Origin: Polaromonas sp. JS666
GTDB lineage: Bacteria > Pseudomonadota > Gammaproteobacteria > Burkholderiales > Burkholderiaceae_C
Direction of reading: 5' to 3'
Assembly: GCF_900103405.1 (NCBI RefSeq)
Contig: NZ_FNHX01000006.1
Location: 177,244-241,243, forward strand
Length of the DNA: 64,000 bases
Both the position numbers and the translations under genes were made by a program. Within the stretch, counting starts at the first letter, position 1; each line of letters opens with the position of its first letter. Under the pieces are notes generated by a model. It made no database searches, was not told the DNA's origin, and worked only from the letters and a program-made list of their open reading frames with translations. Shown here piece after piece: positions 26,723 to 35,209 of this stretch.

Positions 26723-27396
26723 TCGCGCACCCCGGCCGCTGGTGGTGCAGCCTGGCGGCCTGGTGCCTTGTCTCAAGCACTTATGCCATGGACGTGGAGA
26801 TCAGGGAGCCTTTTATCTTTCTGTCGGGCAAGGTGACCGGCAATGAGCAACGGATCTTGCAGGCCGCGGTAGAGGAACACCCTGGCATCACGACGGTGGT
26901 ACTCAAAAACTCTTCCGGCGGGGATGCCCGGGCGGGGTATGCCACCGGCGAATACATTCGTGAAAAAGGCCTGGCGACTTTGTTATCGGGCTATTGCCGC
27001 TCTTCCTGTTCACGCATGTTTCTTGGCGGCAAAACACGCGCCTACTCCGACGACCAGCCTCTCGACAAAACCGCCGTAGCCTTCCATGGCAACTACGCGC
27101 AGGACGGCAGCTTGCAACAGGCGCGCATGCCGGCCTTGAAAGCCTGGATCATCAAATACAGCGACGGCAAAGCCAACCCCGAACTGGTTGAGCAGTGGGT
27201 CAATCTGCCCAACCGGAACGGCTTTGCGTATTTCTATCACCCGCAGGTACCCGGCATAGGCCCGGAAGGCGTGATGCTGTGCCAGGGAAGCGAAGACGCG
27301 AAACTGCGCAAGGAACTGTGCGCAAAACCTCAACAGGGTGATGCGCTGGCCAACGGGATCGTGACCACACTGGAAATCGCAAAAATACCCCGGTGA
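26719..27396 (+). CDS. Exported ClpP-like protein, COG3904 type
   Basis: A 225-residue exported protein with a signal peptide at residues 1-23 ending in TYA. The core NSSGGDARAGYATGEYIREK and the cysteine-rich GYCRSSCSRMFLGGKTRAY follow the periplasmic ClpP-like pattern, in which a GG-containing strand and a C-x-S-x-C turn occupy the places of the oxyanion region and active-site serine. Proteolytic activity is not established. The ATG overlaps the FMN-reductase stop. It ends 80 bp before the convergent SMR gene. Confidence 0.75.
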   Translation: MIAHPGRWWCSLAAWCLVSSTYAMDVEIREPFIFLSGKVTGNEQRILQAAVEEHPGITTVVLKNSSGGDARAGYATGEYIREKGLATLLSGYCRSSCSRMFLGGKTRAYSDDQPLDKTAVAFHGNYAQDGSLQQARMPALKAWIIKYSDGKANPELVEQWVNLPNRNGFAYFYHPQVPGIGPEGVMLCQGSEDAKLRKELCAKPQQGDALANGIVTTLEIAKIPR

Positions 27397-27421
27397 CCAT
27401 CGCGTTAATTTGCAGCTGGCA

Positions 27422-27439
27422 GCTCTATATATATAGAGC
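27422..27439. repeat. Perfect 18-bp AT-rich palindrome
   Basis: GCTCTATATATATAGAGC, located between convergent genes. Such an AT core is unusual in this GC-rich sequence. It could be a cruciform-type transcription stop or a protein site; nothing in the sequence decides. Confidence 0.6.
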
Positions 27440-27476
27440 AGATGGGTCATGGGGCTTCTCCTTGCCGGGGGGCTCG

Positions 27477-27800
27477 TCACGCCGCGCCGTCCAGCAGGCG
27501 CAGGCCCACCATGCCGGCCACGACAAACGCCACACACAGCAAGCGCAGCGGCGTGGCGCTTTCGCCCATCCAGAGGATGCCGATCACGGTCACGCCGACC
27601 GAGCCAATGCCGGTCCAGATCGCGTAAGCCGTGCCCACGGGCAAGGTCTTGACGGCATGCGTCAAAAAGAAAATGCTGGCGCCCGCCGCGGCCACGCCCA
27701 GCACGCTGGGCAAGAGCCGGGTCCAGCCCTGGGAAGATTTGAGGAGCAAAGCCATCGCGATTTCGACAATGCTTGCGGCAAGTAGGTAGAGCCAGGCCAT
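27477..27800 (-). CDS. sugE: Small multidrug resistance family exporter, SugE/Gdx type
   Basis: A 107-residue protein with four TM segments. The essential glutamate is E13 in AASIVEIAMALLLKSS, and GTAYAIWTGIGSVGVTVIG is the SugE/Gdx signature rather than EmrE. Characterised SugE-like proteins export guanidinium; some export quaternary ammonium compounds. There is no guanidine riboswitch that I can recognise upstream. The divergent HxlR regulator 102 bp away is the likely controller. Confidence 0.88.
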   Translation of the reverse strand: MAWLYLLAASIVEIAMALLLKSSQGWTRLLPSVLGVAAAGASIFFLTHAVKTLPVGTAYAIWTGIGSVGVTVIGILWMGESATPLRLLCVAFVVAGMVGLRLLDGAA

Positions 27801-27902
27801 TGGGAGTCTTTCTTGGGGAGCAGGGTTAAAGGGTTAAAGATGGAAGAGCCGCCAGCTTAGGTTTACGATTACCCATAGGCAAGTACGCACCTTTTGGTAA
27901 CC

Positions 27903-28289
27903 ATGACAATTCCCGACGCGCCCGACACCGATGCCTCCACTGTGTTTAGCCAGGCCTGCCCTTCGCGCCAGGCGCTGGAGCTGGTCGCCAGCAAATGGGC
28001 GCTGCTGGTCATCCCGGCGCTGGCCGGGGGCCCGGTGCGCAACAACGAGCTGATGCGCAAGATAGAAGGCATCTCGCAAAAAATGCTGACGCAGACTCTC
28101 AAGGAGCTGGTGCGCAACGGCCTGGTGCTGCGCTTTGACCGCCAGACCGTGCCGCCCCATGTGGAATACCAGCTCAGCGCGCTGGGCGAATCCCTCAGCG
28201 AGACGCTGATCCCGCTGGACAACTGGGCCGAGCGCAACCACCACAACCTCAAGGCCGCGCGCGAACGTTTCGACGCATCTTTCCGCTAG
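27903..28289 (+). CDS. HxlR family transcriptional regulator
   Basis: A 128-residue winged-helix MarR-like regulator. The N-terminal cysteine motif ACPSRQALELVASKWALLVI is a hallmark; in some family members this cysteine senses oxidants or electrophiles. The HTH is GPVRNNELMRKIEGISQKMLTQTLKELVRNGLV. Divergent from the SMR exporter, with the shared intergenic region (27801-27902) as the likely target. ATG 27903 is preferred over an upstream TTG. Confidence 0.9.
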   Translation: MTIPDAPDTDASTVFSQACPSRQALELVASKWALLVIPALAGGPVRNNELMRKIEGISQKMLTQTLKELVRNGLVLRFDRQTVPPHVEYQLSALGESLSETLIPLDNWAERNHHNLKAARERFDASFR

Positions 28290-28392
28290 ACACGCGGCCA
28301 AGCAGGGTTAGCCTCATTAGCGGAATCACGTAGCGCCGTGCCGCCGCTACGGTCCTATATTGGGCCCACGACAACGACCGGGAGACAGACAC

Positions 28393-29403
28393 ATGAAACA
28401 CAGCCACACGCGCCGCGGCGCATTGCAGTTCGGCCTCAAAGCCGGCGGCGCCATTGCCGCGGCTTCGGCCTTTCCGGGACTGCTCAGCTCAGCCCATGCG
28501 CAAGCCGGCTGGCCCAGCAAACCGATACGCCTGCTCGTGCCCTTCGCGCCCGGCGGCAGCTCTGAAATCGTCGCGCGCTCGGCTGCCAACGAGCTCAGCA
28601 AAAGCCTGGGCCAGACCGTCTTCGTCGAGAACAAGCCCGGCGCCAGCGGCAACATCGCGATGCAGGAATGCGCGGCCTCCACCGACGGCCACACCATCAT
28701 CCTGGGCCACATAGGCACCATGGCGGTCAATCCCTTCATCTTCGACAAGCTGCCCTTCGACACCAACAAGGACTTCAAGCCCATCTCGCTGCTGGCCAAG
28801 GTGCCCAGCCTCTACGTCATCAATTCCAGCGTGCCCGCCAACAACCTCAAGGAATTCATCGCGCTGGCCAAGGCCAAGCCCGGCCAGCTCAATTACGGCT
28901 CGGCCGGCAACGGCAGCGCCGGCCACCTGGCCTTTGAATACCTGAAGATGGCCACCGGCATCTTTGTGCTGCACGTGCCCTACCGCGGCACCGGCCCGCA
29001 GCTCACCGACTTGCTGGCCGGCCGGCTCGAAGCCGCCAGCGTGGGCGCGCCCGCCATCCTGGCCCACATCAAGTCCGGCAAGCTGCGCTGCATCGCCACC
29101 GGCACCAAGGAGCGCCTGCCCCAGCTGCCCGACGTGCCCACGGTCGCCGAAAGCGGCTACCCGGGCTTTGAGATGACGCAGTGGTATGGCCTCAACGCGC
29201 CCTCCAACATGCCGCAGGCCAACATAGACCGCATCGCCGAAGCCTGCAACAAGGCCATGCGCAACCCGCAGGCCACCGAACGCCTGCGCGGCGACACGGC
29301 CCAGCCCGTGGGCGACACGCCGGCGCAGTACGGCGCCTTTATCAAGACCGAACAGGCGCGCTGGAAACTGGTCGCCGACCGGGCGAAAATCAAGCCCGAC
29401 TAA
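28393..29403 (+). CDS. Bug-family (TctC-like) periplasmic binding protein
   Basis: A 336-residue tripartite tricarboxylate transporter receptor of the Bug family, which is greatly expanded in Burkholderiales. A Tat-like signal peptide ([20 protein letters not shown], cleavage near AHA) is followed by [43 protein letters not shown] and [20 protein letters not shown], all diagnostic. It binds a carboxylic acid of unknown identity. No tctA/tctB genes are adjacent. GGGAGA precedes ATG 28393. Confidence 0.93.
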   Translation: MKHSHTRRGALQFGLKAGGAIAAASAFPGLLSSAHAQAGWPSKPIRLLVPFAPGGSSEIVARSAANELSKSLGQTVFVENKPGASGNIAMQECAASTDGHTIILGHIGTMAVNPFIFDKLPFDTNKDFKPISLLAKVPSLYVINSSVPANNLKEFIALAKAKPGQLNYGSAGNGSAGHLAFEYLKMATGIFVLHVPYRGTGPQLTDLLAGRLEAASVGAPAILAHIKSGKLRCIATGTKERLPQLPDVPTVAESGYPGFEMTQWYGLNAPSNMPQANIDRIAEACNKAMRNPQATERLRGDTAQPVGDTPAQYGAFIKTEQARWKLVADRAKIKPD

Positions 29404-29438
29404 ACCCACCCTTCCAAGCCCAAACAAAAGCGAGCACC

Positions 29439-29702
29439 ATGAACTGCCGCCCCGGCTGCGGCGCCTGCTGCATCGCGCCCTCCATCAGCTCCGCCATCCC
29501 CGGCATGCCGCAAGGCAAACCGGCCGGCGTGCGCTGCGTGCAGCTCGATGACAGCAACCGCTGCCTGATCTTCGGCCGGCCCGAGCGGCCCGCCGTCTGC
29601 GGCCAGCTCATGGCCTCGGTGGAGATGTGTGGCAGCGACGCGGGCGCCGCCATGCTCTGGCTGGGCCGGCTCGAAAGCGATACACGGCCCGGCCCGCGCT
29701 AG
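29439..29702 (+). CDS. YkgJ-family cysteine-cluster protein
   Basis: An 87-residue cysteine-rich protein with [13 protein letters not shown] at the N-terminus (CxxxCxxCC), then C34 and C42 ([15 protein letters not shown]), C54 (RPAVCGQL) and C64. This is the UPF0153/YkgJ pattern thought to bind a zinc or iron-sulfur cluster. It starts 35 bp after the Bug gene stop and may be in the same transcript. No function is established. Confidence 0.8.
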   Translation: MNCRPGCGACCIAPSISSAIPGMPQGKPAGVRCVQLDDSNRCLIFGRPERPAVCGQLMASVEMCGSDAGAAMLWLGRLESDTRPGPR

Positions 29703-29708
29703 CCCACA

Positions 29709-30422
29709 CTAAGGCGACACATTGCTCAGCGCCTCCAGCCGCGCGGCCGAAACAATCTCTATGCGCCGGTAGCGCAGCGCGATGGCGCCCCCGGCCACCA
29801 TGGCCTTGAGCTCCACCGACAGCGTCTGCCGGCTGATGCCCAGCATCATGGCCAGCGCCTCCTGCGACACCGGCACCGCCGGCCTGGCCTGGGGCGCCAT
29901 GGTGGCGTCGCCGCGCGCCAGCAGCAGCAGGCGGCGCGCCACGCGCGCGCGGGTCGAGCGCAGCGCCGCGTCCTCCACCATGCCGTAGAGCGAGCGCACG
30001 CGCGCCGCCAGCAAGCCGGCAATGGCCCGCGCAAACGGCGCGCCCTGCATTAGCAGGGTAAAAGCCGCTTGCGGCACTACCAGCACCTCCACGGCCGACA
30101 AGGCCGTGGCATCGTGGGTGCGCGGCTCACCGTCCATCAGCGAGATTTCGCCGATCCAGTTGCCGGCCTCCAGCACCACCAGGATGGCTTCGCGCCCGTC
30201 CTCGCGCAGCGAAGAGATCTTGAGCAGCCCGCCCAGCAAGCCGTAAAAGCCGCCGGGCGCATCACCCTGGCGGAACAGCATCTCGCCGGGCCGCAGCCTC
30301 AGCAGTTCGGCGGAATCGAGCAAAGCCTGCCTGTCCGCCAGCGGCAGCGCGCCAAACCAGGGGTTGGCCGACATGCGGTCCAGCAAGGAAGAGGGCGAGG
30401 CTGTCGCGGGAACGATAGGCAT
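29709..30422 (-). CDS. Crp/Fnr family transcriptional regulator
   Basis: A 237-residue regulator. The N-terminal cyclic-nucleotide-binding fold (LRLRPGEMLFRQGDAPGGFYGLLGGLLKISS, VLEAGNWIGEISLMDGEPRTHDATA) has no four-cysteine Fnr cluster. The C-terminal winged helix has VSQEALAMMLGISRQTLSVELKAM. The typical arginine-serine cAMP pocket is not obvious, so the signal is unknown. Divergent from the aldolase gene, with a palindrome between. ATG 30422 is chosen; an upstream TTG adds five residues. Confidence 0.9.
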   Translation of the reverse strand: MPIVPATASPSSLLDRMSANPWFGALPLADRQALLDSAELLRLRPGEMLFRQGDAPGGFYGLLGGLLKISSLREDGREAILVVLEAGNWIGEISLMDGEPRTHDATALSAVEVLVVPQAAFTLLMQGAPFARAIAGLLAARVRSLYGMVEDAALRSTRARVARRLLLLARGDATMAPQARPAVPVSQEALAMMLGISRQTLSVELKAMVAGGAIALRYRRIEIVSAARLEALSNVSP

Positions 30423-30431
30423 GCGGCCAAT

Positions 30432-30447
30432 TGTCAAATTTTTGACA
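30432..30447. promoter_or_regulatory. Palindrome TGTCAAA-N2-TTTGACA, candidate Crp/Fnr-type operator
   Basis: Perfect 7-bp arms separated by TT, nine bases upstream of the Crp/Fnr-family start codon and 88 bp upstream of the divergent aldolase gene. Its 16-bp length and TG..CA ends resemble Crp/Fnr family half-sites. Autoregulation and control of the aldolase/BASS operon are inferred. Confidence 0.55.
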
Positions 30448-30534
30448 GTTTGCCGTCAAGCACGGACGTATCGTGCAGCTGAGTTCAGAAAAAGCACCAA
30501 AACCATTACCCGATTACCCCCGGAGACAACCCCC

Positions 30535-31305
30535 ATGCATATCCCCTCCCTCAAGGAAGTCGTCAGTGCTGAAGAATGGCAGTTGCGCTGCGACCTCGCC
30601 GCCTGCTACCGCCTGGTCGCGCTCTACGGCTGGAGCGACCTGGTCTTCACCCACATCAGCGCCAAGCTGCCCGAATCGCTGTCGGGCGCCGGCAATCATC
30701 ACTTCCTGATCAACCCCTACGGCCTGATGTTCGACGAAATCACGGCCTCCAGCCTGGTCAAGGTCGACGGCCAGTGCAACAAGGTCATCGACTCGCCCTT
30801 CCCGGTGAACCCGGCCGGCTTTGTGATCCACAGCGCGGTGCATGAGGCGCGCGCCGATGCCGGCTGCGTGCTGCACACCCACACGCGCGCCGGCGTGGCC
30901 GTGAGCGCCCAGCAATGCGGCGTGCTGCCCATCAGCCAGCAGTCGACCTTTGTGCTGGCCTCCCTCGCCTACCACGCGTACGAGGGTGTGGCCTTTCGCG
31001 ACGAGGAAAAACCGCGCCTGCAGGCCGACCTGGGCCAGGCCAACTTCCTGATGCTGCGCAACCACGGCCTGCTGGTCGTGGGCAAGACGATTGCCGACGC
31101 CTTCCTGAGCATGTACACCTTTGAGAACACCTGCCGCATCCAGCTGGACGCCCAGGCCGGCGGCCCGCTGACCGAGGTCAACCCGCTGATCGTCAAGGGC
31201 GTGGCCGAGGCCATGCGCGTGCAGACCGGCGGCATGGGCGGGGCTTTTGTCTGGCCCTCGCTGATCCGCAAGCTCGACAAGCTCGATGAAAGCTACAAGT
31301 CATGA
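30535..31305 (+). CDS. Class II aldolase/adducin family protein
   Basis: A 256-residue zinc-dependent aldolase-fold protein. GWSDLVFTHISAKLP is the N-terminal motif, HTHTRAGVAVSAQQ carries two zinc histidines, and NHGLLVVGKTIADAFLSMYTFE supplies the third. Family members are L-fuculose-phosphate-type aldolases, epimerases or decarboxylases; the substrate cannot be told. ATG 30535 follows CCGGAGACAACCCCC. Its stop overlaps the BASS-family transporter start by 4 bp (ATGA), so the two work together, and it is divergent from a Crp/Fnr-type regulator. Confidence 0.88.
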   Translation: MHIPSLKEVVSAEEWQLRCDLAACYRLVALYGWSDLVFTHISAKLPESLSGAGNHHFLINPYGLMFDEITASSLVKVDGQCNKVIDSPFPVNPAGFVIHSAVHEARADAGCVLHTHTRAGVAVSAQQCGVLPISQQSTFVLASLAYHAYEGVAFRDEEKPRLQADLGQANFLMLRNHGLLVVGKTIADAFLSMYTFENTCRIQLDAQAGGPLTEVNPLIVKGVAEAMRVQTGGMGGAFVWPSLIRKLDKLDESYKS

Positions 31306-32186
31306 GCGGCTCCCCCATCGTCGCGCAGCTGCTGGTGGCGGCCCTGGCGCTGGTCATGCTGGGCCTGGGCCTGACGCTCAAGGTTGAGGACTTCACCCGC
31401 CTCCTCAAATACCCCAAGGCCGTGGGGGTGGCACTGGTGCTGCAGGTCATCGTGCTGCCCATCGCCTGCTACGCCATCATCGTGCTGCTCAATGTGCCGC
31501 CGCTGTTCGCCGTGGGCCTGATGCTGCTGGCGGCCTCGCCCGGCGGCATCTCGGCCAACCTGTTCAGCCATCTGTTCGGCGGCAACGTCGCGATGAACAT
31601 ATCGCTGACCGCCATCAATACCCTGCTGTCCATCGTCACCATGCCGCTGATCGCCAACTGGGCCATCAACACCTTCGCCAAGACCGGCCAGGTGGTGCCG
31701 CTGCAGTTCGGCAAGGTGGTGGAGGTCATCGTCATCGTGCTGGTGCCGGTGGCCATAGGCATGTGGCTGCGCACCGTCAGGCCAGGCTGGGCCACGCGCA
31801 GCGAGAACCCGACCAAGGTCTTCAGCATCATCGTGCTGGTCGTGGTGGCCGTGGGCGCGGTCGTCAAGGAATGGCAGGCGCTCAGCGGCGGCTTCGCGGC
31901 CATAGGCCCGGCCGTACTGGCCTTCAACCTCGTGAGCTTGCTGGCGGGTTATTACGTGTCGCGGGCGACGGGCCTGGACAAGCCGATTTCCACCGCCATC
32001 AGCTACGAGATCGGCATCCACAACGCGACCCTGGCCATCTTCATCGCGCTGGCCGTGCTGAACAACTTCCAGCTGGCCCTGCCCGCGGCCATCTACTCCT
32101 TCAGCATGTACCTCACGGCCACGCTGTTCGGGCTGCTGGTGCTCAGGCGAAAGAGCGAGCCGATGCCCGTGAAGGCGCCGGCCTAG
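31302..32186 (+). CDS. Bile acid:sodium symporter (BASS) family transporter
   Basis: A 294-residue inner-membrane protein with about 9-10 hydrophobic segments. The BASS signature GLMLLAASPGGISANLFSHL and the second-repeat ISYEIGIHNATLAIFIAL, where sodium-binding residues lie, are present. It probably imports an organic anion with sodium; linkage to the class II aldolase suggests the transported compound or its product is the aldolase substrate. Start overlaps the aldolase stop. The 3' end overlaps the convergent transglutaminase gene by 4 bp. Confidence 0.9.
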   Translation: MSGSPIVAQLLVAALALVMLGLGLTLKVEDFTRLLKYPKAVGVALVLQVIVLPIACYAIIVLLNVPPLFAVGLMLLAASPGGISANLFSHLFGGNVAMNISLTAINTLLSIVTMPLIANWAINTFAKTGQVVPLQFGKVVEVIVIVLVPVAIGMWLRTVRPGWATRSENPTKVFSIIVLVVVAVGAVVKEWQALSGGFAAIGPAVLAFNLVSLLAGYYVSRATGLDKPISTAISYEIGIHNATLAIFIALAVLNNFQLALPAAIYSFSMYLTATLFGLLVLRRKSEPMPVKAPA

Positions 32187-33031
32187 GCGCTCACCACGGT
32201 CAACTGGGGCGGCGCCTGCGCGGCGCCGGGCGGGCGCGGCGGCATGTCGCCCTCCTCCACCGTCAGCTCCTTGCGGGTCATGCGCACGTCGCCGAAGATG
32301 GTGGCGAAGGCCACGTCCTTGGCGTCGCGCCCCGTGCCCACGCGCACCAGCCGGTCTATGGGCGCCATGCGCGTTGGGTCGAAGATCACCCATCGGCCCT
32401 CCAGCCAGGCTTCGAACACCGCGTGGAAATCCTGCGGCGGCTCCTCAAAGTGCACATACCCCACGACCAGCCGCGCCGGGATGTTCAGGGCCCGGCAAAA
32501 GGTGATGCCCAGGTGGGCGAAATCGCGGCACACGCCCGCGCGCTGCACAAACACCTCCTGCGCCGAGGTCGTGGAGTCGCTAAAGCCGGGCAGGTAGTTG
32601 ATCGATTCATGGATCCAGCTTTCGATGGCGCGCACCCGCCCTATGCCGGGCGGCAACTGGCCGAACAGCTGCTGCCCCGCGCGGCTCATCACGTCGGACT
32701 CGCAATAGCGGCTGGGCATCAGGTAGCGCAGCACGTCGTCGGGCACGCCGGTTACCGGCGTTTCCTCCAGGTGCAGCGGCACGGGCGCGGGATGCAGTTC
32801 CACGCGCGTGCGGTAGTTGACCGACAGCAGCCCCTTGGGCGCATCCAGGCGTATGAAGCGGTTGCCGCTGCGCTCGTCGCAGAAGTTGCGCACCTTCATG
32901 CTGGGCGTGATGGTCAGGCGCTCCTCCACCACATGGTGGCCTTCATGGAAGGCCGTCTCGATATTGAACAGAAAGTGCGCGGGGCTGCCGACTTCGTATT
33001 CCAGCAGGGACTCAATCAGGGCGGTATGCAT
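32183..33031 (-). CDS. Transglutaminase-like domain protein
   Basis: A 282-residue cytoplasmic protein. The catalytic triad is visible as C in RAGVCRDFAHLGI (about residue 170), H in DFHAVFEAWL and D in IFDPTRMAP. It begins with a beta-rich N-terminal domain typical of bacterial transglutaminase-like proteins. Such proteins are usually peptidases or amidases; the substrate is unknown. It lies 19 bp downstream of the hypothetical gene at 33051 on the same strand. Confidence 0.88.
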   Translation of the reverse strand: MHTALIESLLEYEVGSPAHFLFNIETAFHEGHHVVEERLTITPSMKVRNFCDERSGNRFIRLDAPKGLLSVNYRTRVELHPAPVPLHLEETPVTGVPDDVLRYLMPSRYCESDVMSRAGQQLFGQLPPGIGRVRAIESWIHESINYLPGFSDSTTSAQEVFVQRAGVCRDFAHLGITFCRALNIPARLVVGYVHFEEPPQDFHAVFEAWLEGRWVIFDPTRMAPIDRLVRVGTGRDAKDVAFATIFGDVRMTRKELTVEEGDMPPRPPGAAQAPPQLTVVSA

Positions 33032-33050
33032 CGGTCAACCCTGGAGGCCA

Positions 33051-33362
33051 TCAAAGGCGGGTCCGGTGATCGGGACTGCCGCGGCGCGGTTGGGCAAACC
33101 AGTTCTGGCAGGTCACAAACACAATGCGCGCGGCGCGTTCCAGCACGTCGGCAGAAGGCTGGGCGCGCCGGCGCGCGCGCAGGCGGTTCACCAGCAGGAA
33201 CTCGGCAATGCTGGCCTGGAAACTGATCTTGCGTTTTGCGACGGGCGCGGGCGCGCTCGCCGGCGCAAGCGGCCCGGACCACGGATGAAACAGCCGCTGC
33301 CGAAAGCGCGACGCCAGCGATGCCGGCGGCGCGGCGGCACTGTCCACTTTGTGTGGCGTCAT
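33051..33362 (-). CDS. Hypothetical basic protein, 103 aa
   Basis: A basic, alanine- and arginine-rich soluble protein with no signal peptide. The only distinctive part is KRKISFQASIAEFLLVNRLRARRR in the middle and RIVFVTCQNWFAQPRRG at the end. Its ATG directly follows the DUF1328 stop (TAG then ATG), indicating co-translation. I do not recognise the family. Confidence 0.55.
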   Translation of the reverse strand: MTPHKVDSAAAPPASLASRFRQRLFHPWSGPLAPASAPAPVAKRKISFQASIAEFLLVNRLRARRRAQPSADVLERAARIVFVTCQNWFAQPRRGSPDHRTRL

Positions 33363-33548
33363 CTACTTCAGCGCCTTGTTCACCGCGCCCACGCCCAAGG
33401 CGGCCAGCAGCAGGAAGATGACCGCCAGGATCAGGAACAGCCCGAACAGGATCTTGGCGATGCCGGCGGCGCCCGCCGCCACGCCGCCGAAGCCGAGGGC
33501 GCCGGCAATCAGTGAAATCAGCGCAAAAATAATCGCGTACTTGAGCAT
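33363..33548 (-). CDS. DUF1328 (YtjA) small membrane protein
   Basis: A 61-residue protein consisting of two hydrophobic segments ([20 protein letters not shown] and [20 protein letters not shown]) with a GVAAGAAGI turn, which is the DUF1328/YtjA pattern. Localised in the inner membrane; role unknown, often associated with envelope stress. GGAGG precedes the ATG. The 228-bp region upstream of it (33549-33776) shows no coding potential and probably contains its promoter. Confidence 0.88.
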   Translation of the reverse strand: MLKYAIIFALISLIAGALGFGGVAAGAAGIAKILFGLFLILAVIFLLLAALGVGAVNKALK

Positions 33549-33776
33549 CTTGGCCTCCTGTGCAAGGTAGGTCGGCCCGGTTCATGCGCGAATCGGCATG
33601 CCAGCCGGGGCCGGGACGGCCGCGGCAAGGCGCCGCAGCGAATCTTCATGCTAAAAGTGCGCCGGCCCAAGCCCCATCAGCAGCACCCGCCAGGCGCTGT
33701 AGGACAAGGGCGCGGCGGTGCCGGCTTGCTATATTTTCAGCAGCACGGTATCCCCAAAGCACGGGGGCTGCCGGGC

Positions 33777-35111
33777 TTACTTTCCGAACAGGCTGCGAAA
33801 GCCCTCACCCATGCGGTCGCCCAGGTTGGCGCCGGCACCGGTGCCCACGCCGGGCAGCAGCGCCGTGCCTATGGCCGCGCCCAGCAGGGCCGAGCGCGAC
33901 AGCGTCACCTCGGGGTTGTCCAGCGTGCCGCCCACCGTCAAGGGCACACCCACGGCGCCGCCTATGGCGCTGCCCAGCTTGCTGTCGCCGGCCACGTTCA
34001 CGCTCACACGGCCGCTCAGCGCCTTGGCCGGCGAGATGGCGACATTGCCGGTCGCACTCAGCGCGCCCGAACTCGCCACCAGGTTGGTCAGCTGCGCCGA
34101 CTTGCCCTGGGTGTTGACCTGGCCGGCCAGGGTGTCCAGCGCGGTCTGGCCGCCGCGGCTCAGGCCTATGGTCTTGACCGCCTTGGCCAGGTCCAGCCCG
34201 TTGAGCACCGCATTGCGCACGGTGAAGGTGGTCTGGGTCTGTAGCGCCTCCACCAGCGCACCCGTGGTCGCGGCCCGTGCATGCAGCGTGGTCGACGCCT
34301 CCAGCCGGCCCGTCAGCGATTTGCTGGGCGCGGTCAGCGCCGACACTTCCACATCCTTGGTCTGCAGCTTGCCCTGCAGCTCCAGCTCTTCCCGCGCGGC
34401 CGCCGCGGCCACTTTCTTCAGGCCCAGCTTGCCTTCAACCTTGCCGCCGCCCACGTCCACACGCAAGGCCCATTCGTCGCCCGCGGCGCCGGCCTTGGGT
34501 TCCTCGCGCTTCAAATGGGCCTCCAGGCCCTGCAGGTTGCCCTTGATGAGCTTGAGCGAAACGCTGTCGGGCAGGCCGTCGTCGCCCAGCGCGGCTTCGG
34601 CATTCACCGTGGTGCGCGCGCCCGCGGCGCTGATCCAGGTCACCTCGTCCAGCACGGTGCGGCGCGGCAGCCAGTCCATGGAGGCCTGCCCTGCCGGCGC
34701 GGAAGGCGCGGTGGCCGCCGCCTGCGCCGGGGTTTTCTTCTTTTGCAGCAGGAGCAGCACGGCATCAATGCCCTGCTGCGGCAGCACCGCCTTGCGCACC
34801 AGCAGGGTCGCCACCGCCAGCTTCCCCGCCAGCAGCGGCTGCCAGCGCGGCCGCACTTCCAGGCGCTCCAGCGTGAGAGGCGGCTTGCTTTTGACGGAAA
34901 TGCCGCTCAAGGCCACCGCCGGCAGCGGCCAGACGTCCACGGCGACCCGGTCCAGCGCCACCGGCACGCCCAGCGCGGCCGAGGCCTCGCGCTCCACGCG
35001 CTGGCGGAAATCATCGGTGCTGACCCAGCGGTGCAGCGTGAAGGCCACCACGGCCAGCAGCACCATCAAACCCAAGGCCAGGAACACCAGCCATTTGAAA
35101 ACTTTTGCCAT
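33777..35111 (-). CDS. AsmA family protein (AsmA-2)
   Basis: A 444-residue AsmA-like protein with an N-terminal anchor WLVFLALGLMVLLAVVAFTLHRWV followed by a periplasmic beta-rich region with repeated short strands. The C-terminus carries the glycine-zipper-like segment SALLGAAIGTALLPGVGTGA, parallel to AsmA-1 at 7539-8840. It is probably involved in envelope lipid homeostasis. Start ATG at 35111. It is divergent from the GST gene across 98 bp. Confidence 0.85.
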   Translation of the reverse strand: MAKVFKWLVFLALGLMVLLAVVAFTLHRWVSTDDFRQRVEREASAALGVPVALDRVAVDVWPLPAVALSGISVKSKPPLTLERLEVRPRWQPLLAGKLAVATLLVRKAVLPQQGIDAVLLLLQKKKTPAQAAATAPSAPAGQASMDWLPRRTVLDEVTWISAAGARTTVNAEAALGDDGLPDSVSLKLIKGNLQGLEAHLKREEPKAGAAGDEWALRVDVGGGKVEGKLGLKKVAAAAAREELELQGKLQTKDVEVSALTAPSKSLTGRLEASTTLHARAATTGALVEALQTQTTFTVRNAVLNGLDLAKAVKTIGLSRGGQTALDTLAGQVNTQGKSAQLTNLVASSGALSATGNVAISPAKALSGRVSVNVAGDSKLGSAIGGAVGVPLTVGGTLDNPEVTLSRSALLGAAIGTALLPGVGTGAGANLGDRMGEGFRSLFGK

Positions 35112-35209
35112 GCGGCTATTGTCACGCGCCCACGCAGCAAAAATCCGCCGATGCGGCTAGCATCGGGTGCTGTGCAACATTCCCGCCACACCCCAAAGGA
35201 CGAGACACC

